DNA of 64,000 bases from Bacillota bacterium. Its GTDB lineage: Bacteria > Bacillota > Clostridia > Christensenellales > Aristaeellaceae. Numbering within the stretch: position 1 is the first letter of the stretch; each line of letters begins with the position of its first letter. The DNA is taken from the NCBI GenBank assembly GCA_023404345.1, contig JAEYCB010000062.1, positions 22,964-86,963 on the forward strand. The letters are read 5' to 3'. Positions 35,471 to 44,258 of the stretch are shown one piece after another. The translations under genes were made by a program, and so were the position numbers. The notes beneath the pieces are model-generated. The model made no database searches, had not been told where the DNA came from, and saw nothing but the letters and a program-made list of their open reading frames with translations.

Positions 35471-35499
35471 TTGTATTTTTTTCATGGGAATGTTATAAT
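35471..35499 (+). promoter_or_regulatory. Promoter of the yicC-remA-gmk-rpoZ-coaBC operon
   Basis: TTGTAT (35471-35476), 17-bp spacer, perfect TATAAT (35494-35499), about 37 bp before the yicC ATG. Confidence 0.85.
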
Positions 35500-35535
35500 C
35501 GAGGTTACGAATGAAGCAAGGAGGCGAGCGGTTCC

Positions 35536-36408
35536 ATGCAGAGCATGACGGGATATGGTCGCGCGCGCGCCTGCCACGACGGACGCGAGATCACCATCGA
35601 GCTCAAAACCGTCAACCACCGTTTTCTGGACCTTTCCTTCCGAATGCCTAAAAATCTGACATTTTTGGAGGATGTGCTACGTGCCCGAATCAATGCCAGC
35701 GCATTGAAACGAGGTCATGTAGATGTGTTTGTGACCTATGCCAACACCCGCGCCGACGCACGGGAGGTGCGCGTGGATGGGACGCTGCTGAAGACGTTCG
35801 CCCATGCGCTCAAGGGGGCGGAGGAGGCGTTGGACCCCTACCGCCGCATGACGGCAGCCGAGGCGCTTACCCTGAGCGGTGCGCTCACCATCACACAGGC
35901 TGATGAGGATGCCGCCGCTGTTGGGGAGCTTGCGGCCGAGGCGTTCGACGCCGCGCTGGACAAGCTGATGGACATGCGCCTCAAGGAAGGCGATCACCTT
36001 CGGGCTGATCTGCTTTCCAACCTGGAAGAGCTGTCAAGCCTGCGCCAGGCTGTGGCGGAGCGTGCTCCGGAGGTGCCGCGCGAATACCGCGAGCGGCTCA
36101 TGGCCAGACTGGAAGAATGGCAAGTAAACGCCGATGCGCAGCGTGTGGCGCAGGAAGTAGCCCTTATGGCTGATCATTGTGCCATCGACGAGGAGCTAAG
36201 CCGGTTGGAAAGCCATATTGTCCAATTCCGCAGCAGTGTTGAAAACGGCACGGAAGTGGGCCGAAAGCTGGATTTCCTGATCCAGGAGATGAACCGTGAA
36301 ATCAACACCATCGGCTCCAAGGCATCCGATGGGAAGATTGCGCAGTGTGTTGTAAGCGCCAAGTGCGTGGTGGAAAAGCTGCGCGAACAGGTACAAAACG
36401 CTGTGTAA
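35536..36408 (+). CDS. yicC: YicC family endoribonuclease-like protein
   Basis: 290 residues with the conserved N-terminus MQSMTGYGRA and VNHRFLDLSFRMP, and the C-terminal domain ending GSKASDGKIAQCVVSAKCVVEKLREQ. YicC proteins are endoribonucleases acting in RNA decay. It leads the conserved clostridial run yicC-remA-gmk-rpoZ-coaBC. The ATG at 35536 follows AAGGAGG. Confidence 0.95.
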   Translation: MQSMTGYGRARACHDGREITIELKTVNHRFLDLSFRMPKNLTFLEDVLRARINASALKRGHVDVFVTYANTRADAREVRVDGTLLKTFAHALKGAEEALDPYRRMTAAEALTLSGALTITQADEDAAAVGELAAEAFDAALDKLMDMRLKEGDHLRADLLSNLEELSSLRQAVAERAPEVPREYRERLMARLEEWQVNADAQRVAQEVALMADHCAIDEELSRLESHIVQFRSSVENGTEVGRKLDFLIQEMNREINTIGSKASDGKIAQCVVSAKCVVEKLREQVQNAV

Positions 36409-36429
36409 CCGAAGAGAAGGGGGCTTTGG

Positions 36430-36702
36430 GTGCTCAGGCTTATCAATATCGGCTTTGGCAACATGATCGCCGCCGACCGCATCATCGCCATCGTCAGCCC
36501 GGACAGCGCGCCCGTCAAGCGCATGATTCAGGAGGCGCGAGACCGCAAGCGCGTGATCGATGCCACCCAGGGGCGGCGCACCCGCGCCGTCATCCAGACC
36601 GACAGCGACCATGTGGTGCTTTCCGCCATTCAGCCCGAAACCATCGCGGGCCGTGTGGGGCAGCGCGACGCGGTCATCCGAGACGAGGAAAAGGAGGTCT
36701 AA
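36430..36702 (+). CDS. remA: RemA-type extracellular matrix regulator (DUF370)
   Basis: 90 residues starting with GTG at 36430 after AAGGGGG. The conserved family features are LINIGFGNMIAADRIIAIV, SPDSAPVKRMI and DATQGRRTRAVIQTDSDHV. In Bacillus RemA is a DNA-binding activator of matrix and osmoprotection genes. It sits between yicC and gmk as in many Firmicutes. Confidence 0.95.
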   Translation: MLRLINIGFGNMIAADRIIAIVSPDSAPVKRMIQEARDRKRVIDATQGRRTRAVIQTDSDHVVLSAIQPETIAGRVGQRDAVIRDEEKEV

Positions 36703-36705
36703 CCC

Positions 36706-37317
36706 ATGGGAGTGAAGTTTGAACGCACGGGGATGCTGCTGATCATTTCGGGACCCTCCGGCACGGGCAAGGGAACGCTGGTAAAAAAGCTGATGGATTC
36801 CGATCCCAGTTTCCGCTTTTCTTGTAGCGTGACTACGCGCAAACCCCGCGATAACGAAATCGAGGGCGTGCATTATCACTTTGTGACAGAGGAGGCGTTC
36901 GACCGCTTGGTAAGCGAAAACGCATTTCTGGAACATGCCACGGTGCACGGCCACCGTTACGGCACGCTGCGCGCTCCCGTGGAAAGACTGATGGCTGAGG
37001 GATTCAATGTGCTTTTGGACATCGACCCGCAGGGTGTCATCACTGTGATGCAGAACGCCGATGATTATGTGAGCGTATTTATCCTGCCCCCCAGTTTTGA
37101 GGATCTGCGCGTGCGCCTGCATACCCGCAATACAGATGACCCTGTGGAAATTGAGCGGCGGCTGAAAAATGCGCGGGGCGAGGTTCAAAAGATCGACCGA
37201 TATCAGTATGCCGTGGTGAATGACAACCTGGAGCTGGCCTTTGCCCAGCTGCAAAGCATCGCCAATGCTGAAAAGCATCGCACCACGCGCTTTCATCCCC
37301 ATATTGCCGAAAACTGA
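36706..37317 (+). CDS. gmk: Guanylate kinase
   Basis: 203 residues. The P-loop is SGPSGTGKGTL. The GMP-binding segment SVTTRKPRDNEIEGVHYHFV and the lid region with RRLKNA are intact. It phosphorylates GMP to GDP with ATP. GGAGG precedes the ATG, which lies 3 bp after the remA stop. Confidence 0.97.
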   Translation: MGVKFERTGMLLIISGPSGTGKGTLVKKLMDSDPSFRFSCSVTTRKPRDNEIEGVHYHFVTEEAFDRLVSENAFLEHATVHGHRYGTLRAPVERLMAEGFNVLLDIDPQGVITVMQNADDYVSVFILPPSFEDLRVRLHTRNTDDPVEIERRLKNARGEVQKIDRYQYAVVNDNLELAFAQLQSIANAEKHRTTRFHPHIAEN

Positions 37318-37362
37318 CCCATGGCGCGAAGCGCCGCAACTTCATGAAGGAGGAACCCCGTT

Positions 37363-37575
37363 ATGGCTATTGTGGACCCGACTATCGTTGAACTGTGCGA
37401 AAAGGTAGACTGCCGCTATACGCTGGTGGTGGAGGCCAGCAAGCGCGCCCGCCAGTTGGTGGACGGCGCTCAGCCCCTCATCGACCCCAAGGATATGAAG
37501 CCGCTCAAAATTGCCGTGGAGGAGATTAACCGCGGCCTGCTCACCTATGAGCGCGATGCCGATCTGGAGGACTGA
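37363..37575 (+). CDS. rpoZ: RNA polymerase omega subunit
   Basis: 70 residues, a normal length for Firmicute omega. The sequence contains CRYTLVVEASKRARQLVDGA and the KPLKIAVEEINRG end. It aids assembly of RNA polymerase. It is preceded by GAAGGAGG and followed one base later by coaBC. Confidence 0.94.
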   Translation: MAIVDPTIVELCEKVDCRYTLVVEASKRARQLVDGAQPLIDPKDMKPLKIAVEEINRGLLTYERDADLED

Positions 37576-37576
37576 T

Positions 37577-38791
37577 ATGCTGAGCGGCAGACATGTAGTC
37601 ATGGGCGTGACGGGCGGCATCGCGGCCTATAAGGCGTGCGAGGTCGTGTCCCGGCTGAAAAAGCTGGGCGCGGAGGTGGACGTCATCATGACGCATAACG
37701 CCACAAAGCTGGTTGCGCCGCTCACCTTTGAAACCCTCAGCGCCCGCCCGGTATGTGTGGATACGTTTGCCCGCGCCGAATCCTGGGACGTCAGGCATAT
37801 TTCCCTGGCGCAGAAGGCTGATGTAATGCTGGTGGCTCCGGCCACGGCCAATTTGATGGCAAAACTGGCCTGCGGCATTGCCGACGATATGCTTACCACC
37901 ACGCTTTTGGCTACAAAGGCGCCTATTGTGCTGGCTCCCGCCATGAATACCGGCATGTGGACTGCCGATGCCACACGGCAAAACCTGAGTACCTTGCTCG
38001 CGCGCGGTGTAATCACCGTGGGACCGGATAGCGGCCATCTGGCCTGCGGAGACATTGGCGCTGGCCGTATGAGCGATCCGGAAGTTATTGTACAGGCAGT
38101 GTGCGATCTGCTATGCCGCACCCGCGATATGGAGGGCCTGCGGGTACTGGTCACCGCCGGTCCCACCGTGGAGCGCATCGATCCCGTGCGCTATCTTACC
38201 AACGATTCCTCCGGTAAGATGGGTTACGCTTTGGCCCAGGACGCTCGTGACCGCGGTGCGCAGGTTACGCTGCTCACTGGTCCGGTGCATATCACACCGC
38301 CGCAGGGCGTAGATACGGTGCCTGTCACCTCCACCCAAAGCCTGTATGACGCCATGCTGACCCGCTGCGGGGAGCAGGATATCATTGTGCAGGCGGCGGC
38401 CCCGGCGGATTACCGCGTGGAATATCCTGCGCAGCAAAAGCTTAAGAAGCGCGCGGGTGAGCCGCTTACACTCACGCTGGTGGAAAATCCTGATATCGCA
38501 AGAGCCGTGGGGGAGTGCAAGCAGCCCGGACAGGTGCTGGTGGGATTTGCAGCTGAGACGCAGAATGTAGTAGAAAACGCGCGTGGGAAGTTGCTATCCA
38601 AGCATCTGGATCTGATCGTGGCCAACGATGTCACCGCTGAGGGCGCGGGCTTTGGCACGGATACCAACATCGTGACTCTGATTTCGCACGCGGGTGCGGA
38701 GACGCTGCCCCTGATGAGCAAGCGCGAGGTGGCACACCGCATCTGGGACGCTGCGCTGACCCTGCGCAGAGCAGAAAATACCGGACGATAA
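37577..38791 (+). CDS. coaBC: Bifunctional phosphopantothenoylcysteine decarboxylase/synthetase
   Basis: 404 residues from the ATG at 37577; a longer frame overlapping rpoZ is not used. The N-terminal flavoprotein CoaC half carries GVTGGIAAYKA, the active histidine in WDVRHISLAQ, and the NTGMW and LACGDIGAGRM motifs. The C-terminal CoaB half carries VTAGPTVERIDPVRY and the metal/nucleotide part ending with FGTDTNIV. Together they make 4'-phosphopantetheine in CoA synthesis. It is the last gene of the operon. Confidence 0.96.
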   Translation: MLSGRHVVMGVTGGIAAYKACEVVSRLKKLGAEVDVIMTHNATKLVAPLTFETLSARPVCVDTFARAESWDVRHISLAQKADVMLVAPATANLMAKLACGIADDMLTTTLLATKAPIVLAPAMNTGMWTADATRQNLSTLLARGVITVGPDSGHLACGDIGAGRMSDPEVIVQAVCDLLCRTRDMEGLRVLVTAGPTVERIDPVRYLTNDSSGKMGYALAQDARDRGAQVTLLTGPVHITPPQGVDTVPVTSTQSLYDAMLTRCGEQDIIVQAAAPADYRVEYPAQQKLKKRAGEPLTLTLVENPDIARAVGECKQPGQVLVGFAAETQNVVENARGKLLSKHLDLIVANDVTAEGAGFGTDTNIVTLISHAGAETLPLMSKREVAHRIWDAALTLRRAENTGR

Positions 38792-38800
38792 TATGCATGT

Positions 38801-38846
38801 GGACGGGAACGGTCCCTTTCTCAAGGGATGTTCCCGTCCGCTTTTT
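38801..38846 (+). terminator. Terminator of the yicC-coaBC operon
   Basis: GGACGGGAAC (38801-38810) pairs with GTTCCCGTCC (38830-38839), with inner TCCCT/AGGGA, followed by TTTTT at 38842-38846. It lies between convergent coaBC and lonB. Confidence 0.88.
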
Positions 38847-38853
38847 GCTGCTG

Positions 38854-40545
38854 TCAGCCGTTGCCGGCGGCGGTCTGTTCTTCGGCAGCCAGCACAGGCA
38901 CCGGCGCCTGGGAAGGCGCAGCGGCTTTCTCTGCCGGTAGCTGCGCGCTAGCGGGCAGCAGCATGCGGTTGAGCGCCTCCTCCAGGGTAGCGATGGGGCA
39001 AACCTCAATGGTGGTATGCTCGAAGCGCTCCATGCGGTTGTCCTGTGGAATGAGTACTGTACTCAGCCCTGCGCGCTCCGCAGCCTCCACCTTACCGGGC
39101 ACGCCGCCCACGGGTTTGACCAGCCCGCGCACAGATACTTCGCCCGTTACTGCTACGTGGCCGTCCACAGGCCGGCCGGTGAGGGCGCTGGCGGCCACTA
39201 CAGCCATGGCCACGCCCGCTGAGGGACCATCCACCGGCGTGCCGCCAGGGAAGTTGATGTGCAGGTCATAGTCCTGGGTATGGTAGCCCATACCGCTCAG
39301 CAGCGTCATCACGTTTTCCAGAGAGCTGCGCGCGGTGGATTTGCGTTTGATACGGCGACCTTCCGAGCCCAGTTCCTCCTCCTCCACGATGCCGGTGATT
39401 GTCAGCCGGCCGCAGCCGGGCTGGGCCACGGCCTCGATCTCCATGGTCGCTCCCTGATAGCTGCCCACGATGGCTAGCCCATGCACTACACCGACACGGT
39501 TGCGTGTGTCGGCATGCTGGTCGGGCCGGGCGGCATAGTGACCGGAGTAGACCACCCACTCCACATCCTCCGTGCGAATGTCGGTGCGGTCCTCCATCTG
39601 TGCGAGGCCCGCGCACATCTGTACGATATTCACCGCGTCGCGTCCGCAGGAGGCGAAGCGGCCTACCATGCGCGCATCCTCCCGCGTCATGGTAAAGCCC
39701 GCGCGCTCGGCGGAATGGAAGGCAATATCCGCAATTTCTTCCGGTTCCAGCGCGCGGAAGAATACCTCCATGCAGCGGCTGCGAAGTGCGGGGGAGATGT
39801 CCTGCGGGCTGCGCGTGGTCGCGCCCACCAGGCGGAAGTCCGCCGGAAGCCCGTTTTTGAAGATGTCGTGGATGTAGCGGGGTACACCGGTGTCATCGGC
39901 GTTGTAGTAGGCCGATTCCAGCATCACCTTGCGGTCCTCCAGGACCTTGAGCAGCTTGTTCATCTGAATGGGGTGCAGTTCGCCGATCTCATCCAGGAAC
40001 AAAACGCCGCCATGCGCCTTGCTCACCGCACCGGGCTTGGGTTGGGGAATTCCCTGTACGCCCAGTGGGCCCGCGCCCTGATAGATGGGGTCGTGCACAC
40101 TGCCGATCAGCGGGTCTGCGATGGCGCGTTCATCGAAGCGCACACAGGTCGCGTCCATTTCAATGAAAGGTGCGTTGGCCAGAAAGGGCGTACCCTTGCT
40201 CTTTTTGGCAGCCTCCAGCACTAGGCGGGCGGCGCAGGTTTTGCCCACACCCGGAGGTCCGTAGATGAGCACATGCTGCGGGTTCTTTCCGCAAAGAATG
40301 GCCTTGAGGGATTTAATGCCGTCCTCTTGGCCCACGATATCAGCAAACTTTGACGGGCGCACGCGCTCGGCCAGCGGTTCGCTGAGCTTTAGGGCACGCA
40401 TTTTTTGCAGTCGCTCATATTCCCGGCCGCTTTCGCGGCGGCCTGAGGGCTGTGCCCTGCGCTGCTGACGCAGCTGGGTGTAAAAGTAAATGCCCACCAC
40501 AAGGGTGACCAATAGCTGAATGCCAAACAATACGGCGCTGACCAA
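38854..40545 (-). CDS. lonB: LonB-type ATP-dependent protease
   Basis: 563 residues from the TTG at 40545, which follows TGGAGG and gives the N-terminal membrane anchor VLFGIQLLVTLVVGIYFYTQ at the position seen in Bacillus LonB; upstream ATGs add unrelated residues. The AAA+ domain has IYGPPGVGKT and the Lon-B segments IADPLIGSVHDPIYQGAG and LFLDEIGELHPIQMNKLLKV. The proteolytic dyad lies in DGPSAGVAMAV and KPVGGVPGKVEAA. LonB is linked to forespore protein quality control. It is divergent from lonA here. The C-terminus has an Ala/Pro/Glu-rich tail. Confidence 0.94.
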   Translation of the reverse strand: MVSAVLFGIQLLVTLVVGIYFYTQLRQQRRAQPSGRRESGREYERLQKMRALKLSEPLAERVRPSKFADIVGQEDGIKSLKAILCGKNPQHVLIYGPPGVGKTCAARLVLEAAKKSKGTPFLANAPFIEMDATCVRFDERAIADPLIGSVHDPIYQGAGPLGVQGIPQPKPGAVSKAHGGVLFLDEIGELHPIQMNKLLKVLEDRKVMLESAYYNADDTGVPRYIHDIFKNGLPADFRLVGATTRSPQDISPALRSRCMEVFFRALEPEEIADIAFHSAERAGFTMTREDARMVGRFASCGRDAVNIVQMCAGLAQMEDRTDIRTEDVEWVVYSGHYAARPDQHADTRNRVGVVHGLAIVGSYQGATMEIEAVAQPGCGRLTITGIVEEEELGSEGRRIKRKSTARSSLENVMTLLSGMGYHTQDYDLHINFPGGTPVDGPSAGVAMAVVAASALTGRPVDGHVAVTGEVSVRGLVKPVGGVPGKVEAAERAGLSTVLIPQDNRMERFEHTTIEVCPIATLEEALNRMLLPASAQLPAEKAAAPSQAPVPVLAAEEQTAAGNG

Positions 40546-40649
40546 CGCTAGAAACCTCCATTCGCGAGACGCTTCCGCCTCCCCATGTTCCCCGCTAGCT
40601 TGTGAGAAACGCCGCCGTTCCATGTATGGGGGTTGCTGGCAGCGCCGTA

Positions 40650-40664
40650 GGATTGTGACAATCC
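40650..40664. promoter_or_regulatory. Palindrome upstream of the lon promoter
   Basis: A perfect inverted repeat GGATTG-TGA-CAATCC lies twelve bases upstream of the lon -35 box in the divergent lonB-lon region. It could be an operator, but it does not match CIRCE or a CtsR box. Confidence 0.4.
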
Positions 40665-40675
40665 GCTGCAACAGC

Positions 40676-40704
40676 TTGCATTTGGCCGCGAATGCCGCTA
40701 TAAT
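40676..40704 (+). promoter_or_regulatory. Sigma-A promoter of lon-engB
   Basis: TTGCAT (40676-40681), 17-bp spacer, perfect TATAAT (40699-40704), about 60 bp before the lon ATG. Confidence 0.85.
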
Positions 40705-40765
40705 CGTTCTGCGCCGCTTTGCGCGCTAGTATGCCCGCTTTTTTCGCGGGTTATGGAGGATATCT

Positions 40766-43174
40766 ATGCAGGAAACGAATCGCAAAAGCCTGCTGCTGCG
40801 CATGCCTGTGCTCCCGCTCAGGGGGATGATGGTTTTTCCCCACATGGTGCTGCACTTTGATGTAGGCCGGCCCAAGAGCGTGGCTGCGCTGGAAAAGGCC
40901 ATGATGGGCGATCAGCGCATCTTTCTGGTGGCCCAGATGGACGCTGAAATTGACGAGCCGGAGCTGAGCGACCTGTGCCGTGTGGGCACCATCGCCCAGA
41001 TCAAGCAGGTGTTGAACCTGCCCGGCGACAGCATCCGTGTGCTGGTGGAGGGCGTGCGCCGCGGAGTGCTGGGAACCGTCCTGGAGGAGGACCCGTGCCT
41101 GATGGCTACCGTGCGGCTGGTGCGCGAGGACGTCGCGCCCGACACGGCCGAGATGAAAGCGCTGGTACGCACCACCCACGCCTTTTTTGAGGAGTATTGC
41201 AACGCCAGCATGCGTGTATCGCAGGAGACGCTGCGCTCCGTGATGGATGTGGACAAACCTGACCAGCTGGCCGATATCATTGCCGCCAACGTGCTTACCC
41301 GTCTGGAGGACCGGCAGGCCATTCTGGAAAAGCTGAAGGTGAAGGACCGGCTGGAAGCCCTGTGCGGCACTCTGGTACGCGAAACCGAGCTGGCCGATGT
41401 GGAGAAGCAGGTGCAGGCCCGCATCAAGAAGCAGATTGAGAAAAACCAGAAGGACTATTACCTCCGCGAGCAGATTAAGGCCATTCAGACCGAACTTGGC
41501 GACAAGGACGGAACCGATGTGGAGGATCTGCGCGAACGTCTGGAAAACACCCCGCTCAACGACGAGGCGCGTGAGAAAGCTGAGAAGGAATTGGAGCGCC
41601 TCAGCCGCATGGCGCCCGGTACACCGGAGATCGGTGTGAGCCGCACGTATGTGGAATGGATTTTGGACCTGCCCTGGGGCAAGACTACGCCGGACAACCT
41701 GGACCTCAAGCGCGCACGGCGTGTGCTGGAAGAAAACCACTACGGGCTGGAAAAGGTGAAGGAGCGCATCATCGAGTATCTGGCGGTGCTGCGCATGAAA
41801 AACGATATGAAGGGCCCCATCCTGTGCTTTGCGGGCCCTCCGGGCGTGGGCAAAACCTCCATCGTGCGGGCTATTGCCAAGGCCGTGGGACGTCAGTTCG
41901 TGCAGATGTCGCTGGGCGGCGTGCGTGATGAGGCTGAAATCCGCGGCCACCGGCGTACCTACGTGGGTGCGATTCCGGGGCGCATCATCGCGGGGATCAA
42001 GCAGGCGGGCACGATGAATCCCGTGTTCCTGTTTGACGAAATCGACAAGATGAGCAGCGATTTCCGCGGCGATCCGGCGGCAGCTATGCTGGAAGTACTG
42101 GACGCCGAGCAGAACAATGCTTTCCGCGATCATTATATGGAGCTGCCGTTTGACTTGAGTCGCGTGATGTTCATCACCACGGCCAATAATATGGAAAACA
42201 TCCCTCCCGCGCTGCTGGACCGGCTGGAAATCATTGAAGTGCCCAGCTATACCGAGGAGGAAAAACTCAAGATAGCCCGCAAGCATCTTTTGCCCAAGCA
42301 GATTGAGGCACATGGACTGAAGCCCCGGAGCGTACGCATGAATGACCGTATATTGCGCGCCGTGATTGAGGGCTACACCCGCGAGGCGGGTGTGCGCGAA
42401 CTGGAGCGCACGCTGGCGCGCGTGGCACGCAAGGCGGCGGTGGAGATGCTGGAGCAGAAGACCGACGAGATTTCCGTTAATCAGGATAAGTTGACCACCT
42501 ATCTGGGCCAGCCGCGCTATACTCGTGAGCCGTTGGAGAAGGAAAACCGTATAGGTGTGGTTAACGGTTTGGCCTACACCAGCGTAGGTGGCGAGATGCT
42601 CAGCGTGGAATGCGCCGTGCTCAAGGGAACCGGCGCCCTACAGCTGACGGGCAAACTGGGCGACGTGATGCAGGAGAGCGCCAAGGCAGCCCTGTCCTGG
42701 GTGCGCGCTCACTGTGACCCGTGGGGGATTTCGGCCGACTTTTTCAAGCAGAATGACATTCACATCCATGTGCCGGAGGGCGCTGTGCCCAAGGACGGTC
42801 CCAGCGCGGGCGTGACGCTGGTAACGGCGCTGGTTAGCGCTCTGACCTCTATTCCTGTGCGCCAGAGCGTGGCGATGACAGGCGAAATCACCCTGCGCGG
42901 CCGGGTGCTGCCCATCGGCGGGTTGAAGGAAAAGCTGATGGCGGCGTACCGTGCGGGCGTGCGTACGGTGCTTATCCCGCGTGAAAACCTTAAGGACTTG
43001 GAGGATGTATCCCCCGCAGTGCGTGAGCGCATCGAAATCAGGCCCGTGGATGACGTTGCGGAGGTAATTCGCGCCGCACTGGTATGCGAACCCCCGGTAA
43101 TCGCTGATACGCCGCTGGAGCTTCCCCTGCCCACTTCACAGCCGGTAAAGCCTGGCATGTACAAAGGAGTATAA
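40766..43174 (+). CDS. lon: ATP-dependent protease Lon (LonA)
   Basis: 802 residues, normal for LonA. The N-terminal substrate-binding domain (PVLPLRGMMVFPHMVLHFDV) and coiled middle precede the AAA+ module with FAGPPGVGKTSIV and LFDEIDKMSSDFRGDPA. The protease domain has catalytic Ser680 in KDGPSAGVTLV and Lys723 in PIGGLKEKLMAA. It degrades damaged and regulatory proteins in the cytoplasm. It is followed two bases after the stop by engB, as in many Firmicutes. Confidence 0.97.
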   Translation: MQETNRKSLLLRMPVLPLRGMMVFPHMVLHFDVGRPKSVAALEKAMMGDQRIFLVAQMDAEIDEPELSDLCRVGTIAQIKQVLNLPGDSIRVLVEGVRRGVLGTVLEEDPCLMATVRLVREDVAPDTAEMKALVRTTHAFFEEYCNASMRVSQETLRSVMDVDKPDQLADIIAANVLTRLEDRQAILEKLKVKDRLEALCGTLVRETELADVEKQVQARIKKQIEKNQKDYYLREQIKAIQTELGDKDGTDVEDLRERLENTPLNDEAREKAEKELERLSRMAPGTPEIGVSRTYVEWILDLPWGKTTPDNLDLKRARRVLEENHYGLEKVKERIIEYLAVLRMKNDMKGPILCFAGPPGVGKTSIVRAIAKAVGRQFVQMSLGGVRDEAEIRGHRRTYVGAIPGRIIAGIKQAGTMNPVFLFDEIDKMSSDFRGDPAAAMLEVLDAEQNNAFRDHYMELPFDLSRVMFITTANNMENIPPALLDRLEIIEVPSYTEEEKLKIARKHLLPKQIEAHGLKPRSVRMNDRILRAVIEGYTREAGVRELERTLARVARKAAVEMLEQKTDEISVNQDKLTTYLGQPRYTREPLEKENRIGVVNGLAYTSVGGEMLSVECAVLKGTGALQLTGKLGDVMQESAKAALSWVRAHCDPWGISADFFKQNDIHIHVPEGAVPKDGPSAGVTLVTALVSALTSIPVRQSVAMTGEITLRGRVLPIGGLKEKLMAAYRAGVRTVLIPRENLKDLEDVSPAVRERIEIRPVDDVAEVIRAALVCEPPVIADTPLELPLPTSQPVKPGMYKGV

Positions 43175-43176
43175 TA

Positions 43177-43785
43177 ATGGAAATCAAAACCGCGAGCTTC
43201 GTTACCAGCCTGGCCCAATACCGAGAGGAGCCACCGGTTACGCTTCCGCAGCTTGCGGTAGTGGGCAAGAGCAATGTGGGTAAAAGCTCGCTCATCAATG
43301 CGCTCTGTGCCCGTAAAAAGCTGTGCAAGACCAGCGCTACTCCCGGCAAAACGCGGCTGATCAACATCTTTCTGATCAACGATGCATTTCACCTGGTAGA
43401 TTTGCCCGGTTATGGCTTCGCCAAGGTAAATCAGGCCGAAAAGCAGCGCTGGGGCGAGATGATGGACGGCTATTTCCGGGACAGCACGTTGCTTAGGCAT
43501 GTGCTGCTTTTGGTGGATATCCGCCACGAGCCCACGCGTGATGACGTAGCCATGGCGCAGTATTTCCGCCAGATGGGCATTCCCTTCTCGGTGATCGCCA
43601 CCAAGGCCGACAAGATCAGCCGGGGCGCGCGTATGAAGCACATCGCGCCCATTTGCCGGGCGCTGCTGGTGCAGCCTTGGGAGATTATCGCCTTTTCCAG
43701 CGAGGATATGACGGGAAGGGATGCGCTGCTTACACATGTGGAAAAGTTGATGGGTGATGAAGAGGACGTGAACGAAGAAGAATGA
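43177..43785 (+). CDS. engB: Ribosome biogenesis GTPase YsxC/EngB
   Basis: 202 residues. The GTPase boxes are GKSNVGKSSLINAL (G1), TPGKTRLIN (G2), DLPGYGFAKV (G3) and TKADK (G4). It is needed for late assembly of the 50S subunit. The lon-engB order is conserved, and it starts directly behind lon, implying co-transcription. Confidence 0.96.
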   Translation: MEIKTASFVTSLAQYREEPPVTLPQLAVVGKSNVGKSSLINALCARKKLCKTSATPGKTRLINIFLINDAFHLVDLPGYGFAKVNQAEKQRWGEMMDGYFRDSTLLRHVLLLVDIRHEPTRDDVAMAQYFRQMGIPFSVIATKADKISRGARMKHIAPICRALLVQPWEIIAFSSEDMTGRDALLTHVEKLMGDEEDVNEEE

Positions 43786-43857
43786 ACGCCCCGCACCCGC
43801 GTTTCGCCTGCCGCATACCATGCAATAGCCAGCCCATGGCAGTTGGAAAGGAGTGGT

Positions 43858-44193
43858 ATGATGCAGAGCTATCTATGGATGCGTCCGGCATTACAAATCA
43901 GTGAGGCTGTGCTGTTGCCGGCCCTGCCCAGACGCAGCGTTTTGACCGAGGCACGCTTTTCAGACCGGCTTACCAGCCCGTGTGTGGAGCCCTTCCGGCC
44001 GGTGCCGGAGGAGGGAATCGGCGATCAATCCGTAGCTTTGAGTACGTATGTGCGTCCGAGAGGCAGTATGGCAGGCCGGGGAGTACTCAGGGCGGCGGGT
44101 GTAAGCATGAACCCTTACAGACAATGGGCCAGACCGGCCTATGCCGGCCCCGGAAGAAGCATTCCTATGGCGCGCCGGTGCCGGGTGCGCTGA
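43858..44193 (+). CDS. Unrecognised small protein (possible orphan gene)
   Basis: 111 residues if started at the first ATG of a double ATG (43858/43861), with AAAGGAG eight bases upstream. It is rich in Arg, Pro and Ala, has no membrane segment and no family that I recognise. It fills most of the 473-bp gap between engB and the CAP-domain gene. The good ribosome site favours a real gene, while the composition and lack of any motif argue against; it could be noncoding. Confidence 0.4.
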   Translation: MMQSYLWMRPALQISEAVLLPALPRRSVLTEARFSDRLTSPCVEPFRPVPEEGIGDQSVALSTYVRPRGSMAGRGVLRAAGVSMNPYRQWARPAYAGPGRSIPMARRCRVR

Positions 44194-44207
44194 CGTGCGC
44201 AGAGAAT

Positions 44208-44236
44208 GCCGCTATCCCAATTTGCGGGATAGCGGC
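44208..44236. terminator. Stem-loop between convergent transcripts
   Basis: Perfect 11-bp stem (44208-44218 with 44226-44236) with loop AATTTGC, followed on the plus strand by a moderately T-rich stretch (TTATCGTATCTTT). It lies 23 bp beyond the end of the minus-strand CAP gene and probably serves both directions. Confidence 0.65.
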
Positions 44237-44258
44237 TTATCGTATCTTTAGTGAATCG

